This document shows positions 27,001 through 34,598 of a stretch of DNA of 35,481 nucleotides, piece by piece (the first letter of the stretch is position 1; every line of letters begins with the position of its first letter). The notes beneath the pieces are model-generated. The model was not told the origin of the DNA. It searched no databases and worked only from the letters and a program-made list of their open reading frames with translations. The DNA is from a virus. The translations under genes were made by a program, and so were the position numbers. The DNA lies in the IMG/VR virus record IMGVR_UViG_3300034283_000161, positions 1 to 35,481 of that record, one strand, 5' to 3'.

Positions 27001-30000
27001 TCAAGACCACGAGCAATGTCTTGACCTATTGGAATTGCTTTTTTAGAAGGAGATGCTGATCCTGCACCTTCTTTTGCACCTTGAATAGCAGCATTTGCAA
27101 CGACCTGTCCTTCTTTAAATGAAGCACCCTTTTTAAGTTCTGCTAAAACCTTTTGTTCTGCAGCAGATCCAGCACCTGCTTTTTTTCTTAAAAAAGGTTC
27201 AACATATACTGACTCTTCAGTTCCCTGTGGAATATGAGCAAAACTAAAATCTTCCATACTTGATGGAATTGGTAAACCTCTTTGCGAAAGTTCTCTTGGA
27301 AAATTTCTAACAGTTTGTTCTTTAAGACTTCCACCAAATCTTTCTGTGGATGCTCTTTTAACAATTGTTTGTCCTGCTTCATTGAGTGCTAATTCAATTC
27401 TCTTTATATCTGTTTGGGTTCTATCGCTTGATAATGGAGCAACAAGTTTTCTTAACGATACAGATAATTGTTCTGCTTGTTCTGCGCTAATCTGTGAACT
27501 TTGTGTTAAATCTTGAACATGTTGTACCATTAGAGGATATTGTTTTTCACCAAGTTGTGCTACTGTAGTTATTTCATCACTAATGCCACTCTTAAAAATA
27601 TCAAATATTCCATCTAATACTGGATTTAGTCCTTGCCAAAAATTATTATAATTATTTGCTGTTTGTGTTATTCCAGCCTCTGCCATTCCTGCAGTTTTTA
27701 ATGCAGATGCAAAGGATGCTTTAGCCTGTTCGTTAAGTTTTAGCCATTCTGGATCCATTCCAAAACCGCTAGAAGTATTTCCTGGAGCCATCATTGCAGC
27801 GGAAGAAAATTGTCTTTGCGTAAATGCTCCACCAAGAACTGTTCCTATTGTTCCTCCAACAATTCCAGTCTTTTTAAATCCAGGTATATTTCCAGAAATA
27901 AGTCCTTCAATTATTCCAGGATACTTTTTAACTGTTTTGGCAGAAATAATTGCTTCTCCATTAGAAGCCATAACTGGAACTGAGTCAGATGTTGGTCCTC
28001 CAGGACCTGAAATTATTCCTCCTTGTGCTAATTTTTTAACCGCTCCTCTTGGTGGCATCATCATGCCAGGATTATTGAGCATAAATGCGTTGCCTGCTCT
28101 AGTACCGCTCTGGTAAGCAGCAATTAATTTTTGAAGTGCTGCCGTTTCAGCAGTAAATTGTTGTGTTAATTTTGCATGTGACTGATCTAATGAGTGTGCT
28201 GCTGCTGCTGCTTCAAGTTGTTCGGTATTTAAATATTGTGTTTGTTCTCCAAGTATTTGCGATTGGCCAGTTAATCTTAAATAGCCTTGACGCAAAATCA
28301 TTGCGCCCTTCATTGCATTTGCAAGTGCGTTTGCAAGCAAACCAAATGTCATTAAAAATATTGGTCCGATTGCACCTACCGCAACAGTTAATACTGTTAT
28401 TAGTCTTTTTGTTCCTGATGAAAGATTTCCAAATTTTTCTAACACTCCACCGACAAACTCAACAATTGGTGTTGCTGCTTCTAAAAATGCTTTTCCAACT
28501 GGCACAAGCGCTAATTTAAGATCTTCAACACTCTTTTTAAATTTATTCATTGCAGAATCTGCAGTCATTCCTAGTTCTTGTTCAGACAAAGCAGACAGTT
28601 CTTCTACTGATGAATTGGCTAAACTAAGAACTCGTGATGCCTGATTTCCTTCTTTTGTAACATTTGCAAAAAGCGCTGAAAGACGAGCAAACTGGAATTT
28701 TCCAAACATTTGCTCAATTGCCTGTGCTCTATTTAATGGATCTAATGAATTAAGCGCTTCAGCAAATTCTATTACGGTTGCTTTAAGATCGCCCTTATTC
28801 TTTGTTACAATTTCTCTAGCATTAATTCCAAAAGCCGCAAGCATCTCAGATGCTCTGCCTGTTGGGTTAATCAATGATGCAAGACCAGATTTAAGTGCGT
28901 TAGCGCCCTCTGATGCATTAATTCCACCTTCTTTCATAGCAGCCATGAAGAATGTTAGATCTTTTACATCTCCACCAAGTTGCTGAATAACTGGAGCAAC
29001 TTTTGGAATTGCAGTAGTAATGTCGTCAAGAGATACTACAGTTTGGTTTTCTACTGCGTTAAGGAAGTTAATAGAATCTGCAAGTTTGTCTGAAGACATT
29101 CCAAAAGCATTTTGTAAAGAAATCGTTGTCTCAAGAGCCTTTTGTGTATCTATTTGGCCAAGAATTGAAAGGCGAGTTGCTTCTGTTGTTTGACGCTGTA
29201 GGTCTAGTCCTTGAAAACCTGCTGCTGCAGCATCTGCTGCCAAACCAACAGTAGTAGAAACTGCAACGCCATACTTTGTAAACTGTCTGCCTAGTTCTGT
29301 TATATCATCTAGTGCCTGCTGTGTTTCAGCCTTTGGTGTAAATAAATCTCCGTATACTTTTTTAAATTTAATAGCCTGGGCTTCCATATCCATAAATGTT
29401 TTTGTAGCAGTGCTACCCACAATGGAAAGTGGTATTGTGAAACCAACCATTAACTGACGACCAGCCCATTGAGTATTTTTACCAAAATTCAATAGGTTAG
29501 TAGTACCTTGTTTCATTAACTGATTAAATAATGCCTGTTTTTGTGCTGCAATGGCTGTCTTTGTGCCAAGATCTTGCATATTAAGCGAGGTAGGTCTAAT
29601 AGCGATTGCTTCCATTGCTCCGCTAGCATTACGACCCATTTTAATATATTGGGTTTGTAATGTTTTTACACGTTCTTCGGCTACCTTGCCAATTGTGTCA
29701 AACTCTGATTTAAATAATCTACCAAAAGTTTTTGTAGATGCACCAGCATAGCGGAAGTATTCCCGCATTGAAAATTTATTTTTTTCTAAAGAATTAGTAA
29801 AAGATTCTGCACTTGTTTTTACAGTCCTAAGTTCTGCAGAAAAAGCGCCAATTGAATTGATGCTACCAAGTAAATTTTTCTGCAGAGACTTTTGGGCAAT
29901 TGCTGCTGATTCGCTAGATTTAGCGATAGAAGTGTGAAACTGAGATATCTGTCTTTGTAAAGCCTTTAGTTGTGCTAATGCTTCAGACGTATCTATATTG

Positions 30001-30029
30001 ACGCCAATATTAGCATTAACATCAGCCAT
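24081..30029 (-). CDS. Tape measure protein
   Basis: 1982 residues from ATG 30029, GAAGGTG six bases ahead. It sets tail length and lies inside the tube until DNA ejection. A TP901/PhageMin_Tail-type core is seen at about 190-440 (WAGRQLMVGFTIPLSIVG ... QTVVSLDDITTAIPKVAP ... MKEGGINASEGANALKSGL). Hydrophobic segments at about 543-575 and 1103-1180 may form the membrane channel. Helical, Lys/Glu/Gln-rich stretches fill about 1350-1700. A Gly-rich motif of the form GG-I-SG-x-TSDSVP-MxxxGEAII occurs twice, at about 670-700 and 1870-1895. At the usual 1.5 angstroms per residue the tail would be near 300 nm. No peptidase or transglycosylase motif was noticed. Confidence 0.93.
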   Translation of the reverse strand: MADVNANIGVNIDTSEALAQLKALQRQISQFHTSIAKSSESAAIAQKSLQKNLLGSINSIGAFSAELRTVKTSAESFTNSLEKNKFSMREYFRYAGASTKTFGRLFKSEFDTIGKVAEERVKTLQTQYIKMGRNASGAMEAIAIRPTSLNMQDLGTKTAIAAQKQALFNQLMKQGTTNLLNFGKNTQWAGRQLMVGFTIPLSIVGSTATKTFMDMEAQAIKFKKVYGDLFTPKAETQQALDDITELGRQFTKYGVAVSTTVGLAADAAAAGFQGLDLQRQTTEATRLSILGQIDTQKALETTISLQNAFGMSSDKLADSINFLNAVENQTVVSLDDITTAIPKVAPVIQQLGGDVKDLTFFMAAMKEGGINASEGANALKSGLASLINPTGRASEMLAAFGINAREIVTKNKGDLKATVIEFAEALNSLDPLNRAQAIEQMFGKFQFARLSALFANVTKEGNQASRVLSLANSSVEELSALSEQELGMTADSAMNKFKKSVEDLKLALVPVGKAFLEAATPIVEFVGGVLEKFGNLSSGTKRLITVLTVAVGAIGPIFLMTFGLLANALANAMKGAMILRQGYLRLTGQSQILGEQTQYLNTEQLEAAAAAHSLDQSHAKLTQQFTAETAALQKLIAAYQSGTRAGNAFMLNNPGMMMPPRGAVKKLAQGGIISGPGGPTSDSVPVMASNGEAIISAKTVKKYPGIIEGLISGNIPGFKKTGIVGGTIGTVLGGAFTQRQFSSAAMMAPGNTSSGFGMDPEWLKLNEQAKASFASALKTAGMAEAGITQTANNYNNFWQGLNPVLDGIFDIFKSGISDEITTVAQLGEKQYPLMVQHVQDLTQSSQISAEQAEQLSVSLRKLVAPLSSDRTQTDIKRIELALNEAGQTIVKRASTERFGGSLKEQTVRNFPRELSQRGLPIPSSMEDFSFAHIPQGTEESVYVEPFLRKKAGAGSAAEQKVLAELKKGASFKEGQVVANAAIQGAKEGAGSASPSKKAIPIGQDIARGLEVGMADRQDDVARAGANLATAAVGGTRGGVTKIPFSGAVAANVPKTPALNLSDVTANARINREKLLLLQQAKQTNIIEENNRKFSNLNSKIMGGTFALTSLAGMASMAGGSLGKLSGIIFQFSSIMFGISTVLQLLPKKLLTIANLIKFGPLGVAIGVTTGIIILLNKTREKERQRLEAFGDAIRNTTSQLESLGDYFGVTPTKTGLESTKLQLVVDKDTRTELDKFKSSDTFKEFASTINAVSKLSDKDATAALQAKGQELLGKGFSKEQISLILKAIQEEAGKTKLKINFASVDVDLLNESVLTDIGAELSKLPKIINDNLEEKITFRKGRSPIRQLLPNKEAKAELKNSGTMFTSYLNGITGMFKSGQISGKKFNDLFGKALQTTIRTIPQGKDQILFLNAALSQMDSELAKSAIGLTNVKDKMLIVQAAALGVGVSLAEINTLQRAMANPNDLDIQIAAEKIRQKIIKANLDITKEQEAANKKLLESYKNINNETKKKAKTELDVLKQAQDYIALQEQLIDMANAPALKAYNDELKKQEKILKGINDKIDQITQDSINPLEARIKANSYLIDQIALKEEDINKNYDLQINALTKIKTINEEIANAEKSRLSLADALTRGDISAAASIAQESRERSASFAFGRVEASLTGSRDAQIAALGRNKLEKENKQLQLDITKIQMQQIEPLNNQKLAVDRIVKSQNDLKTKLEETIEKRKSDITYLGLTKDKIDESVKALDLAQNANIDIKKDSFLRNALQLAMGDATRLEAALKAVARASAGAFAGGVAQNIESIVEGKPKTTKSKTSTKTTKTTAPAAGKTGVSIPPSRTASSGGYSGIPTSKTMVPPPSRTIKRALGGIVPKYMAVGGKIGSDTVPAMLTPGEFVINKRATQQFGPMLSMLNESKYPSMIGSSYSGQQPSSNSVSVSDNSNAVYNYNVGINVSGSNANPDGIARAVMNQIKYIDSQRIRGQK

Positions 30030-30054
30030 CGATTACACCTTCTCTAATATATAG

Positions 30055-30378
30055 TTATTCCTGTGAATTAAGAATGTCTGTAACAGATGACAGATTAATG
30101 CCAGATGCTGCTTCAACAATTTTATACACAGTTGGAAGATCAAGTAGATCTTCTAATTTTTGAATGTCTCCAGCCAATTCTGGCTTGTATTGCTCCATAG
30201 CAATTTGTACACACTCAACAAGCAGAGTCATTGATTTCTCATTATCTTCTGCAACCTTAGCCACCCCTTCAAACTTCTTCATAAACGGACGAAGAAGAGA
30301 GATTTTTAGCGGTCGAACTGTTATCTTTGTTCCATCAATGAGAGTGACTTGTTCAGCCTCATACGTGGTTGTCGCCAT
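30055..30378 (-). CDS. Short tail assembly chaperone (G type)
   Basis: 107 residues from ATG 30378 behind a strong AGGAGG. It aligns along its whole length with the first 100 residues of the next gene upstream (shared MATT, TLIDGT/IHLFDGT, PLKI, LVECV, YP or YKP, LPTVYKI/MPTIYKI, SGI). Such proteins coat the tape measure during tail assembly. It ends ILNSQE and stops; there is no T-like extension in another frame in the 25 bases before the tape measure gene. It therefore acts as the short partner, apparently by gene duplication. A promoter stands before it. Confidence 0.8.
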   Translation of the reverse strand: MATTTYEAEQVTLIDGTKITVRPLKISLLRPFMKKFEGVAKVAEDNEKSMTLLVECVQIAMEQYKPELAGDIQKLEDLLDLPTVYKIVEAASGINLSSVTDILNSQE

Positions 30379-30402
30379 TATTTCCTCCTATAGGTTATGT
30401 CA

Positions 30403-30431
30403 ATTATAGCACAAAACGCTTATTTTGTTAG
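30403..30431 (-). promoter_or_regulatory. Promoter before the short tail chaperone
   Basis: Minus-strand -35 CTAACA (four of six, 30431-30426), a 17-base spacer ending TGC, and -10 TATAAT (30408-30403). Transcription would start near 30396, an 18-base leader with AGGAGG. Between the boxes is an inverted repeat, ACAAAA-N6-TTTTGT (30411-30428), possibly an operator. It would supply extra short chaperone and tape measure. Confidence 0.6.
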
Positions 30432-31115
30432 GTCTTCATAATCAAGACCCATGCCTATGCCAAACCCTGCTTTCTGTGCAGTTGGACCTTGTAAAGATAA
30501 AATATCATTGCTGTCAGAAGTCTGCCCCTTACTAAACACTCTAGCCTTCATGTCTTCCCATTCTTTTTGTCCCCTGCCAGATTCTGAGTTTTTATCTAAG
30601 TCTACGCCTTGAATTGCAGCCAAAAACTTTTTCTCAGTATAGTCTAACTCTCTACTTACTTCTAAGGTTGCCATTAATTCTGGCATAGATAGAGATATTT
30701 CCAGTTCTTGATAGTCTTTCCATATACCCAGCAAAAAAACCTCAGATTCTAATTTTGCAAGATCTAAATCTTTCCAGGTTTGGCCACTGTCGATTGCCTG
30801 ATCTTTTACTGGTGTCTCAGATTTTTTATTAATTCTGATGCCAGCAGATGTATCTAAAATCTTATATATTGTTGGCATATCTATGTTATCTTCTATTTGG
30901 CTAACTGTATTAGATATTGCTGGATAGTATTGCTTCATACAAATTCTTACACATTCAACTAATACACCCATGGCTTCATCGTCACCTTTTGCATCTTTAA
31001 TATTTTCAAATATTTCCATAAATTCACGAAGATATTTAATTTTTAATGGTATTATTTCTAATTCTGTTCCATCAAATAAATGTATAGTTTGAGTATTATA
31101 TATAGTAGTAGCCAT
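30420..31115 (-). CDS. Long tail assembly chaperone (G+T type in one frame)
   Basis: 231 residues from ATG 31115, with GGAAG close upstream. Residues 1-97 are the G-type domain, paralogous to the short chaperone. Residues of about 115-231 are a T-type extension: an acidic-to-basic helical part (WKDLDLAKLESEVFLLGIW, LMATLEVSRELDYTEKKFL) and an end of the type GFGIGMGLDYEDL that I know from T domains. In most siphophages the T domain is reached by a programmed frameshift; here it is read without one. A run of six A lies at the junction of the two domains (see findings). Confidence 0.78.
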   Translation of the reverse strand: MATTIYNTQTIHLFDGTELEIIPLKIKYLREFMEIFENIKDAKGDDEAMGVLVECVRICMKQYYPAISNTVSQIEDNIDMPTIYKILDTSAGIRINKKSETPVKDQAIDSGQTWKDLDLAKLESEVFLLGIWKDYQELEISLSMPELMATLEVSRELDYTEKKFLAAIQGVDLDKNSESGRGQKEWEDMKARVFSKGQTSDSNDILSLQGPTAQKAGFGIGMGLDYEDLTK

Positions 31116-31124
31116 AGAACTTCC

Positions 31125-31153
31125 ATTTTACCATAAACTACCTTGAGAAACAA
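31125..31153 (-). promoter_or_regulatory. Extended -10 promoter before the long chaperone
   Basis: Minus-strand -35 TTGTTT (three of six, 31153-31148), a 17-base spacer ending TGG, and -10 TAAAAT (31130-31125). The start would fall near 31118, only a few bases before ATG 31115, so the message would be nearly leaderless. It overlaps the T tract of the terminator just upstream. Confidence 0.45.
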
Positions 31154-31177
31154 AAAACCCACCTAGTTAAAGGTGGG
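31152..31177 (-). terminator. Rho-independent terminator after the major tail protein
   Basis: A seven-base-pair GC-rich stem (31171-31177 with 31158-31164, six-base loop) is followed on the minus strand by six T (31157-31152). It lies 23 bases past the major tail protein stop. It probably lets only part of the transcription pass into the chaperone and tape measure genes, which are needed in smaller amounts. Confidence 0.8.
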
Positions 31178-31200
31178 CTTTAGGTTAATCTAAATTTAGA

Positions 31201-31833
31201 TTATGATTGTCCAAATGTACGATCTACGATCTTACCATAGGATCCTGATGTGTCTTCAGGTAGAAGACGGAATGAAACTTCAAACATAGATGGCTCATCA
31301 CGCTTTGCGGATACGGTTACGTTCTCAATTGATAGAGCACGGTATGCTGTATAAACACGTTCAACGGAATCAGAAACATCGCAGTCACCAGTTCCTGCAC
31401 CAACAGCAACGATTCCTCGTTCTACTGGGCATTCTCCAAGTTCACCTGCTGATAGATCTAATGTTCTACCTGTAGATGCTGACTTATTACCTGTAAGTTT
31501 TGAATCAGGGAATGCTAATGCATAAAGCAAGTTTTCTAAAGTTGCTTCAGCAAAAGCGGTAGCAAGATTAACTTGCATACCTTGCTTATATAGTTTTGCA
31601 ACGTCTAAAATTTGGTCTACCTGGACTTCACCGAAGTCTGGTTGGAACTGCAACTCTAAACCGTTCATGGTATAACCTACGTTAGTATAATCTAAATCAT
31701 CTGATAGTGTATCTTTAAAAGATTCGCTAGCATCAAATGACTCCAGTGTTCCTGGAGTTAAAGTTGTATCAGCAATAAAAAGCGCTGCTGCGCCAACGAT
31801 AATATTATTCGACGTACCACGGCTATATGGCAT
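31201..31833 (-). CDS. Major tail protein (tail tube)
   Basis: 210 residues. The start is ATG 31833 (MPYSRGTSNN), since GAGGTG lies six bases ahead; a GTG at 31842 is part of that ribosome site. The chain is acidic and beta-rich with a conserved-looking ring surface: IVGAAALFIADTTL, then LEFQPD-like segment ELQFQPDFGEVQVDQILDV, a loop with two Cys, and an end VSFRLLP. Size, position between the tail terminator and the chaperones, and the strong terminator following it all fit the tube protein, the most abundant tail component. Confidence 0.8.
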   Translation of the reverse strand: MPYSRGTSNNIIVGAAALFIADTTLTPGTLESFDASESFKDTLSDDLDYTNVGYTMNGLELQFQPDFGEVQVDQILDVAKLYKQGMQVNLATAFAEATLENLLYALAFPDSKLTGNKSASTGRTLDLSAGELGECPVERGIVAVGAGTGDCDVSDSVERVYTAYRALSIENVTVSAKRDEPSMFEVSFRLLPEDTSGSYGKIVDRTFGQS

Positions 31834-31892
31834 ATTGTTCACCTCTTTCTTAGTATTATTAAGTTGTTCGGCGTTTGTGTTTCCTCAACTCA

Positions 31893-31898
31893 ATTATA
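31893..31898 (-). promoter_or_regulatory. Possible -10 element for the major tail protein
   Basis: A perfect TATAAT is read on the minus strand in the gap before the major tail protein, but without TGN and without a credible -35. If used, it would give a leader of about 50 bases. AT-rich sequence makes chance likely. Confidence 0.3.
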
Positions 31899-31906
31899 AG
31901 GCCTTT

Positions 31907-32479
31907 TTATGAATACCTTCTTGAGACTGAGTCTGAGGTATGGTAGTCATATTCAATAACTAGTTTATTTAAAAATAGTGTTCTTGCTGAGGCCAACTCT
32001 GCAATATCCCTTGCTTCATCTGCTTGATATACCTTAATATTATGGAAATATACGTTAGGTGTTATGACTTGATCATTTTCACCAATTATAGGATTTGCGA
32101 CTATCCAGGTATTTAAATCTTGGGCTGCAGCATCTTCTCTATCTAGGCATTCAATAATAACCCTTGTGGTATCAAATAGTTTAGAAAGGTTTGGTCCATA
32201 AATAAAATAAACTAGTTGTTCTCTTTTGTGCCTATAGAATGGACTAGGTCTAAATCTAATAAGCCTATCAAACATTATAACTACCCCATCAGGATTATTT
32301 CTAATGTACAAACTATCGTTATACACATCTTCTATATTCATTGGACTTTGAGCAGGGAAAAATGGTTGAAATGGGTTGGGTCCTGTTGGCATTAACCCAA
32401 ACTGCTGAAGTTCGCTATTTACGAAAGCATTAAGAAAGGTTGGTGGAAATCCAGTCTGAGTAGATATATCAAGAGTCAT
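31907..32479 (-). CDS. Tail terminator-like protein
   Basis: 190 residues from ATG 32479, four bases past the previous stop. It is mixed alpha/beta: FPPTFLNAFVNSELQQFG, a SLYIRNNPDGVVIMFDRLIRF strand pair, REQLVYFIYG, then a helix (TTRVIIECLDREDAAA) and final strands. This resembles proteins that cap the tail tube and join it to the neck. The place just upstream of the major tail protein supports it; the sequence identity itself is not diagnostic. Confidence 0.6.
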   Translation of the reverse strand: MTLDISTQTGFPPTFLNAFVNSELQQFGLMPTGPNPFQPFFPAQSPMNIEDVYNDSLYIRNNPDGVVIMFDRLIRFRPSPFYRHKREQLVYFIYGPNLSKLFDTTRVIIECLDREDAAAQDLNTWIVANPIIGENDQVITPNVYFHNIKVYQADEARDIAELASARTLFLNKLVIEYDYHTSDSVSRRYS

Positions 32480-32483
32480 AGTT

Positions 32484-33161
32484 CTATTCTACACCAATCT
32501 TTGCATTAGCAATCCATTTAAATCCAACGTCTATACCTTTTGACTTACCCAGTTTAGCCCCTGATTTAATATTTTTCTTGAACACAGTTGGTTTTTTAAT
32601 ATAATCATATATACCACTAGCCCTTAAAAATGATTGTTTAAAGTATCTTAACATAAACTCATCCATAACTTTTTCAAAAGAACCTTGAACGTTATTGCCT
32701 CCAGGATTTCTAATTGTTATTGATTTTTTAGTAAATATAGTTTCTCCACCTTCACTAAAAGCAAGTACGGATGATCTTTTTGGACTAATTGTTACTGGAG
32801 TTCCTTCTTCCATAATTTTTGCTTTATTATAAAAAGGAACATTTGAATCTTCTTTAATAGTTCTAGATTGTTTAAATTTTGAATTAATACTTAAACCTAA
32901 ATTACTAACCGTATAACTTATATCAAAAAGTCTTGCACTTGGACTTCCAGTTTGATACCATTCATATACGTGATGAAGTGCTGATGGATTGCCTCTTGCA
33001 GAAACATCAACATAAGCAGCCATAGCCTGGATTGTACCTTCTCCAAGATTGTTTAAAAATATTTTTTTACCCTTGTTAACACCATCTAAAAATCCAAAAG
33101 CGTATTGAACAATATTATTCATTTCTTTGTTAAACTTTTGAGTATTGGTTCTTACAATCAT
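32484..33161 (-). CDS. Neck or tail-completion protein (HK97 gp10-like position)
   Basis: 225 residues from ATG 33161 in a TAATG overlap. The chain is basic and helical at the start (TQKFNKEMNNIVQYAFGFLD, with KGKKIFLNN), then beta, and ends in a Lys-rich segment (KKNIKSGAKLGKSKG). HK97 gp10-type proteins that complete the tail are often like this: a long first helix and a basic C-terminus. The call rests largely on gene order between head closure and tail terminator. Confidence 0.55.
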   Translation of the reverse strand: MIVRTNTQKFNKEMNNIVQYAFGFLDGVNKGKKIFLNNLGEGTIQAMAAYVDVSARGNPSALHHVYEWYQTGSPSARLFDISYTVSNLGLSINSKFKQSRTIKEDSNVPFYNKAKIMEEGTPVTISPKRSSVLAFSEGGETIFTKKSITIRNPGGNNVQGSFEKVMDEFMLRYFKQSFLRASGIYDYIKKPTVFKKNIKSGAKLGKSKGIDVGFKWIANAKIGVE

Positions 33162-33610
33162 TAGTCACCCACTGTTTGATTCTCTGTTCTACGCCAGAGC
33201 ATTTTATAATATTCTGTGCTATTAAAAGGTCCTGTAAATGGCTCTACTGTTGCCACTTCGTATATGGTTCCTCTTCCAGCCCTTGGTCCAGCAGTTTCTC
33301 TATAAATTAATTTATCTTCACTATCTCTTATGTTTGTTATTAATATGTTTGTTACAGCATTATCAGAACCTGTTGATGCTGTTCTTGGATCTTGTTTTGT
33401 TCTAGCAATAAGTTTATTTTCATATTGTAAAAATGTCTCTGGTTTAATATCTTCTGTACCTGCTCCACCAACTGGCGTAGCATTACAAGTAATAGTTCTA
33501 TCATAAACCCAGTCTTTTGTGGCTTGGCCATATTGGGTTTGTTTAATAATAGGGTGATATACATCAGCCTTCATGGGATAAAGGAAGTCTGTTTCTGGAC
33601 AGCATTCCAT
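33161..33610 (-). CDS. Head closure (stopper) protein
   Basis: 149 residues from ATG 33610 in a TAATG overlap with GGAG upstream. It is mostly beta: MKADVYHPIIKQTQYGQATK, VYDRTITCNATPVG, a long Lys/Thr/Asn loop, then IYEVATVEPF. The YHPxxxQxxYGxxxxxW-like opening is typical of the small beta-barrel stoppers (SPP1 gp16 type) that close the portal after packaging. Two Cys near the start (MECCPETD) are unusual for this family and may be incidental. Confidence 0.65.
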   Translation of the reverse strand: MECCPETDFLYPMKADVYHPIIKQTQYGQATKDWVYDRTITCNATPVGGAGTEDIKPETFLQYENKLIARTKQDPRTASTGSDNAVTNILITNIRDSEDKLIYRETAGPRAGRGTIYEVATVEPFTGPFNSTEYYKMLWRRTENQTVGD

Positions 33611-34596
33611 TATAATACTCCTGGGCGGATAATCGTTTCTTTGTATTTATCTAGTATTTTATCTACTAATATATTTCCAGTACCGTCAATTAAACGCTTA
33701 TCGTATTCAATTTTAAATTGATCAGTGCTGTAATTTTTAACGTATCTCTTATAATAATCTAATCTTCCACATTTAATATCATCTATCAACATTAGCGTTG
33801 CATCTTGAATATCATAAGGAACAACTCTGTATCCTGTTTCTGCTAAGATAATATAGTCTGCGCCTTCTGAAAATGCAACACCTGGAACAACTGTTTGAGT
33901 GTTTCCGCTATCCTCTGTATCAAACAAACTCATAGAATCGGATATACCTAGAGGTATACGAGAGTATCTTCTTTCTGCACGATTTATAGAGTCAACGTTT
34001 TCAAGTGGATCCTTAGTAATTGCTGTTTTATCTTTAGTTATAAAAAAGGTATAATCTGTTAAGGCTGGGCCTTCTGCATTTTCTATGTCGTATACAAGTT
34101 CTGCATTTTCATATATTTTTAAAAGTTTATGTGTTTTTTTCCAAAGCGGTAAATAATCATTTCCTTGACCAACAACCTCTAAGTAAGTTCTATCATAGTA
34201 AAAACCACCAACAATACTATCAATTATTGATCTTGCTAAATTTTCATATCCTGTATATAGGGCTATATCTGTTGCTGTACCAGATGTAGCAAGTGATGCA
34301 GGGTCTACATAAGGTCTCATAACTTCTAGGTTATCTTCTACAACAATATCACCACGAACAAGTGTTTCTCCAGAAGATCCGCCGTCTTCGTAAATTGTTA
34401 GCGCATATGATTTATCATATCTAACAAAGTCTCCACCTAAAGAATAGGTTATTTTATTATTAGCATTAGATGTAATGGACTCTTCAATTTCTGTTAATTC
34501 TGCAACGTTTTCAATAACAATTATATAGTCAGCGTTAGCATCTGGAACTGTGTAGGTTACAGAAAGCGGATATGGTGGAAGACGTAATATTTGCAT
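33610..34596 (-). CDS. Head-tail adaptor/connector protein
   Basis: 328 residues from ATG 34596. The first 110 residues are beta-rich (VTYTVPDANADYIIVIENV, YALTIYEDG). A helical segment (MRPYVDPASLA, then YENLARSIIDSIVGGFYY) is the pattern of the adaptor ring that binds under the portal. Further beta and helix segments follow (LPLWKKTHKLLKIYENAEL). At 328 residues it is longer than HK97 gp6-type adaptors, so the N-terminal beta domain is probably an addition. The position two genes downstream of the capsid gene fits. Confidence 0.65.
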   Translation of the reverse strand: MQILRLPPYPLSVTYTVPDANADYIIVIENVAELTEIEESITSNANNKITYSLGGDFVRYDKSYALTIYEDGGSSGETLVRGDIVVEDNLEVMRPYVDPASLATSGTATDIALYTGYENLARSIIDSIVGGFYYDRTYLEVVGQGNDYLPLWKKTHKLLKIYENAELVYDIENAEGPALTDYTFFITKDKTAITKDPLENVDSINRAERRYSRIPLGISDSMSLFDTEDSGNTQTVVPGVAFSEGADYIILAETGYRVVPYDIQDATLMLIDDIKCGRLDYYKRYVKNYSTDQFKIEYDKRLIDGTGNILVDKILDKYKETIIRPGVL

Positions 34597-34598
34597 TT

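Noticed and set aside
28163-28519. 118-residue plus-strand open frame
   Set aside because: Lies wholly inside the tape measure gene, is Leu-rich low-complexity sequence and has no promoter or ribosome site; an antisense shadow.
24081-30029. Lytic transglycosylase or peptidase domain in the tape measure
   Set aside because: No NlpC/P60, M23 or SLT catalytic motif could be found on reading the chain.
30029-30060. Hidden T-domain reached by frameshift from the short chaperone
   Set aside because: Only 25 bases separate its stop from the tape measure start, so no extension can fit in another frame without running into that gene.
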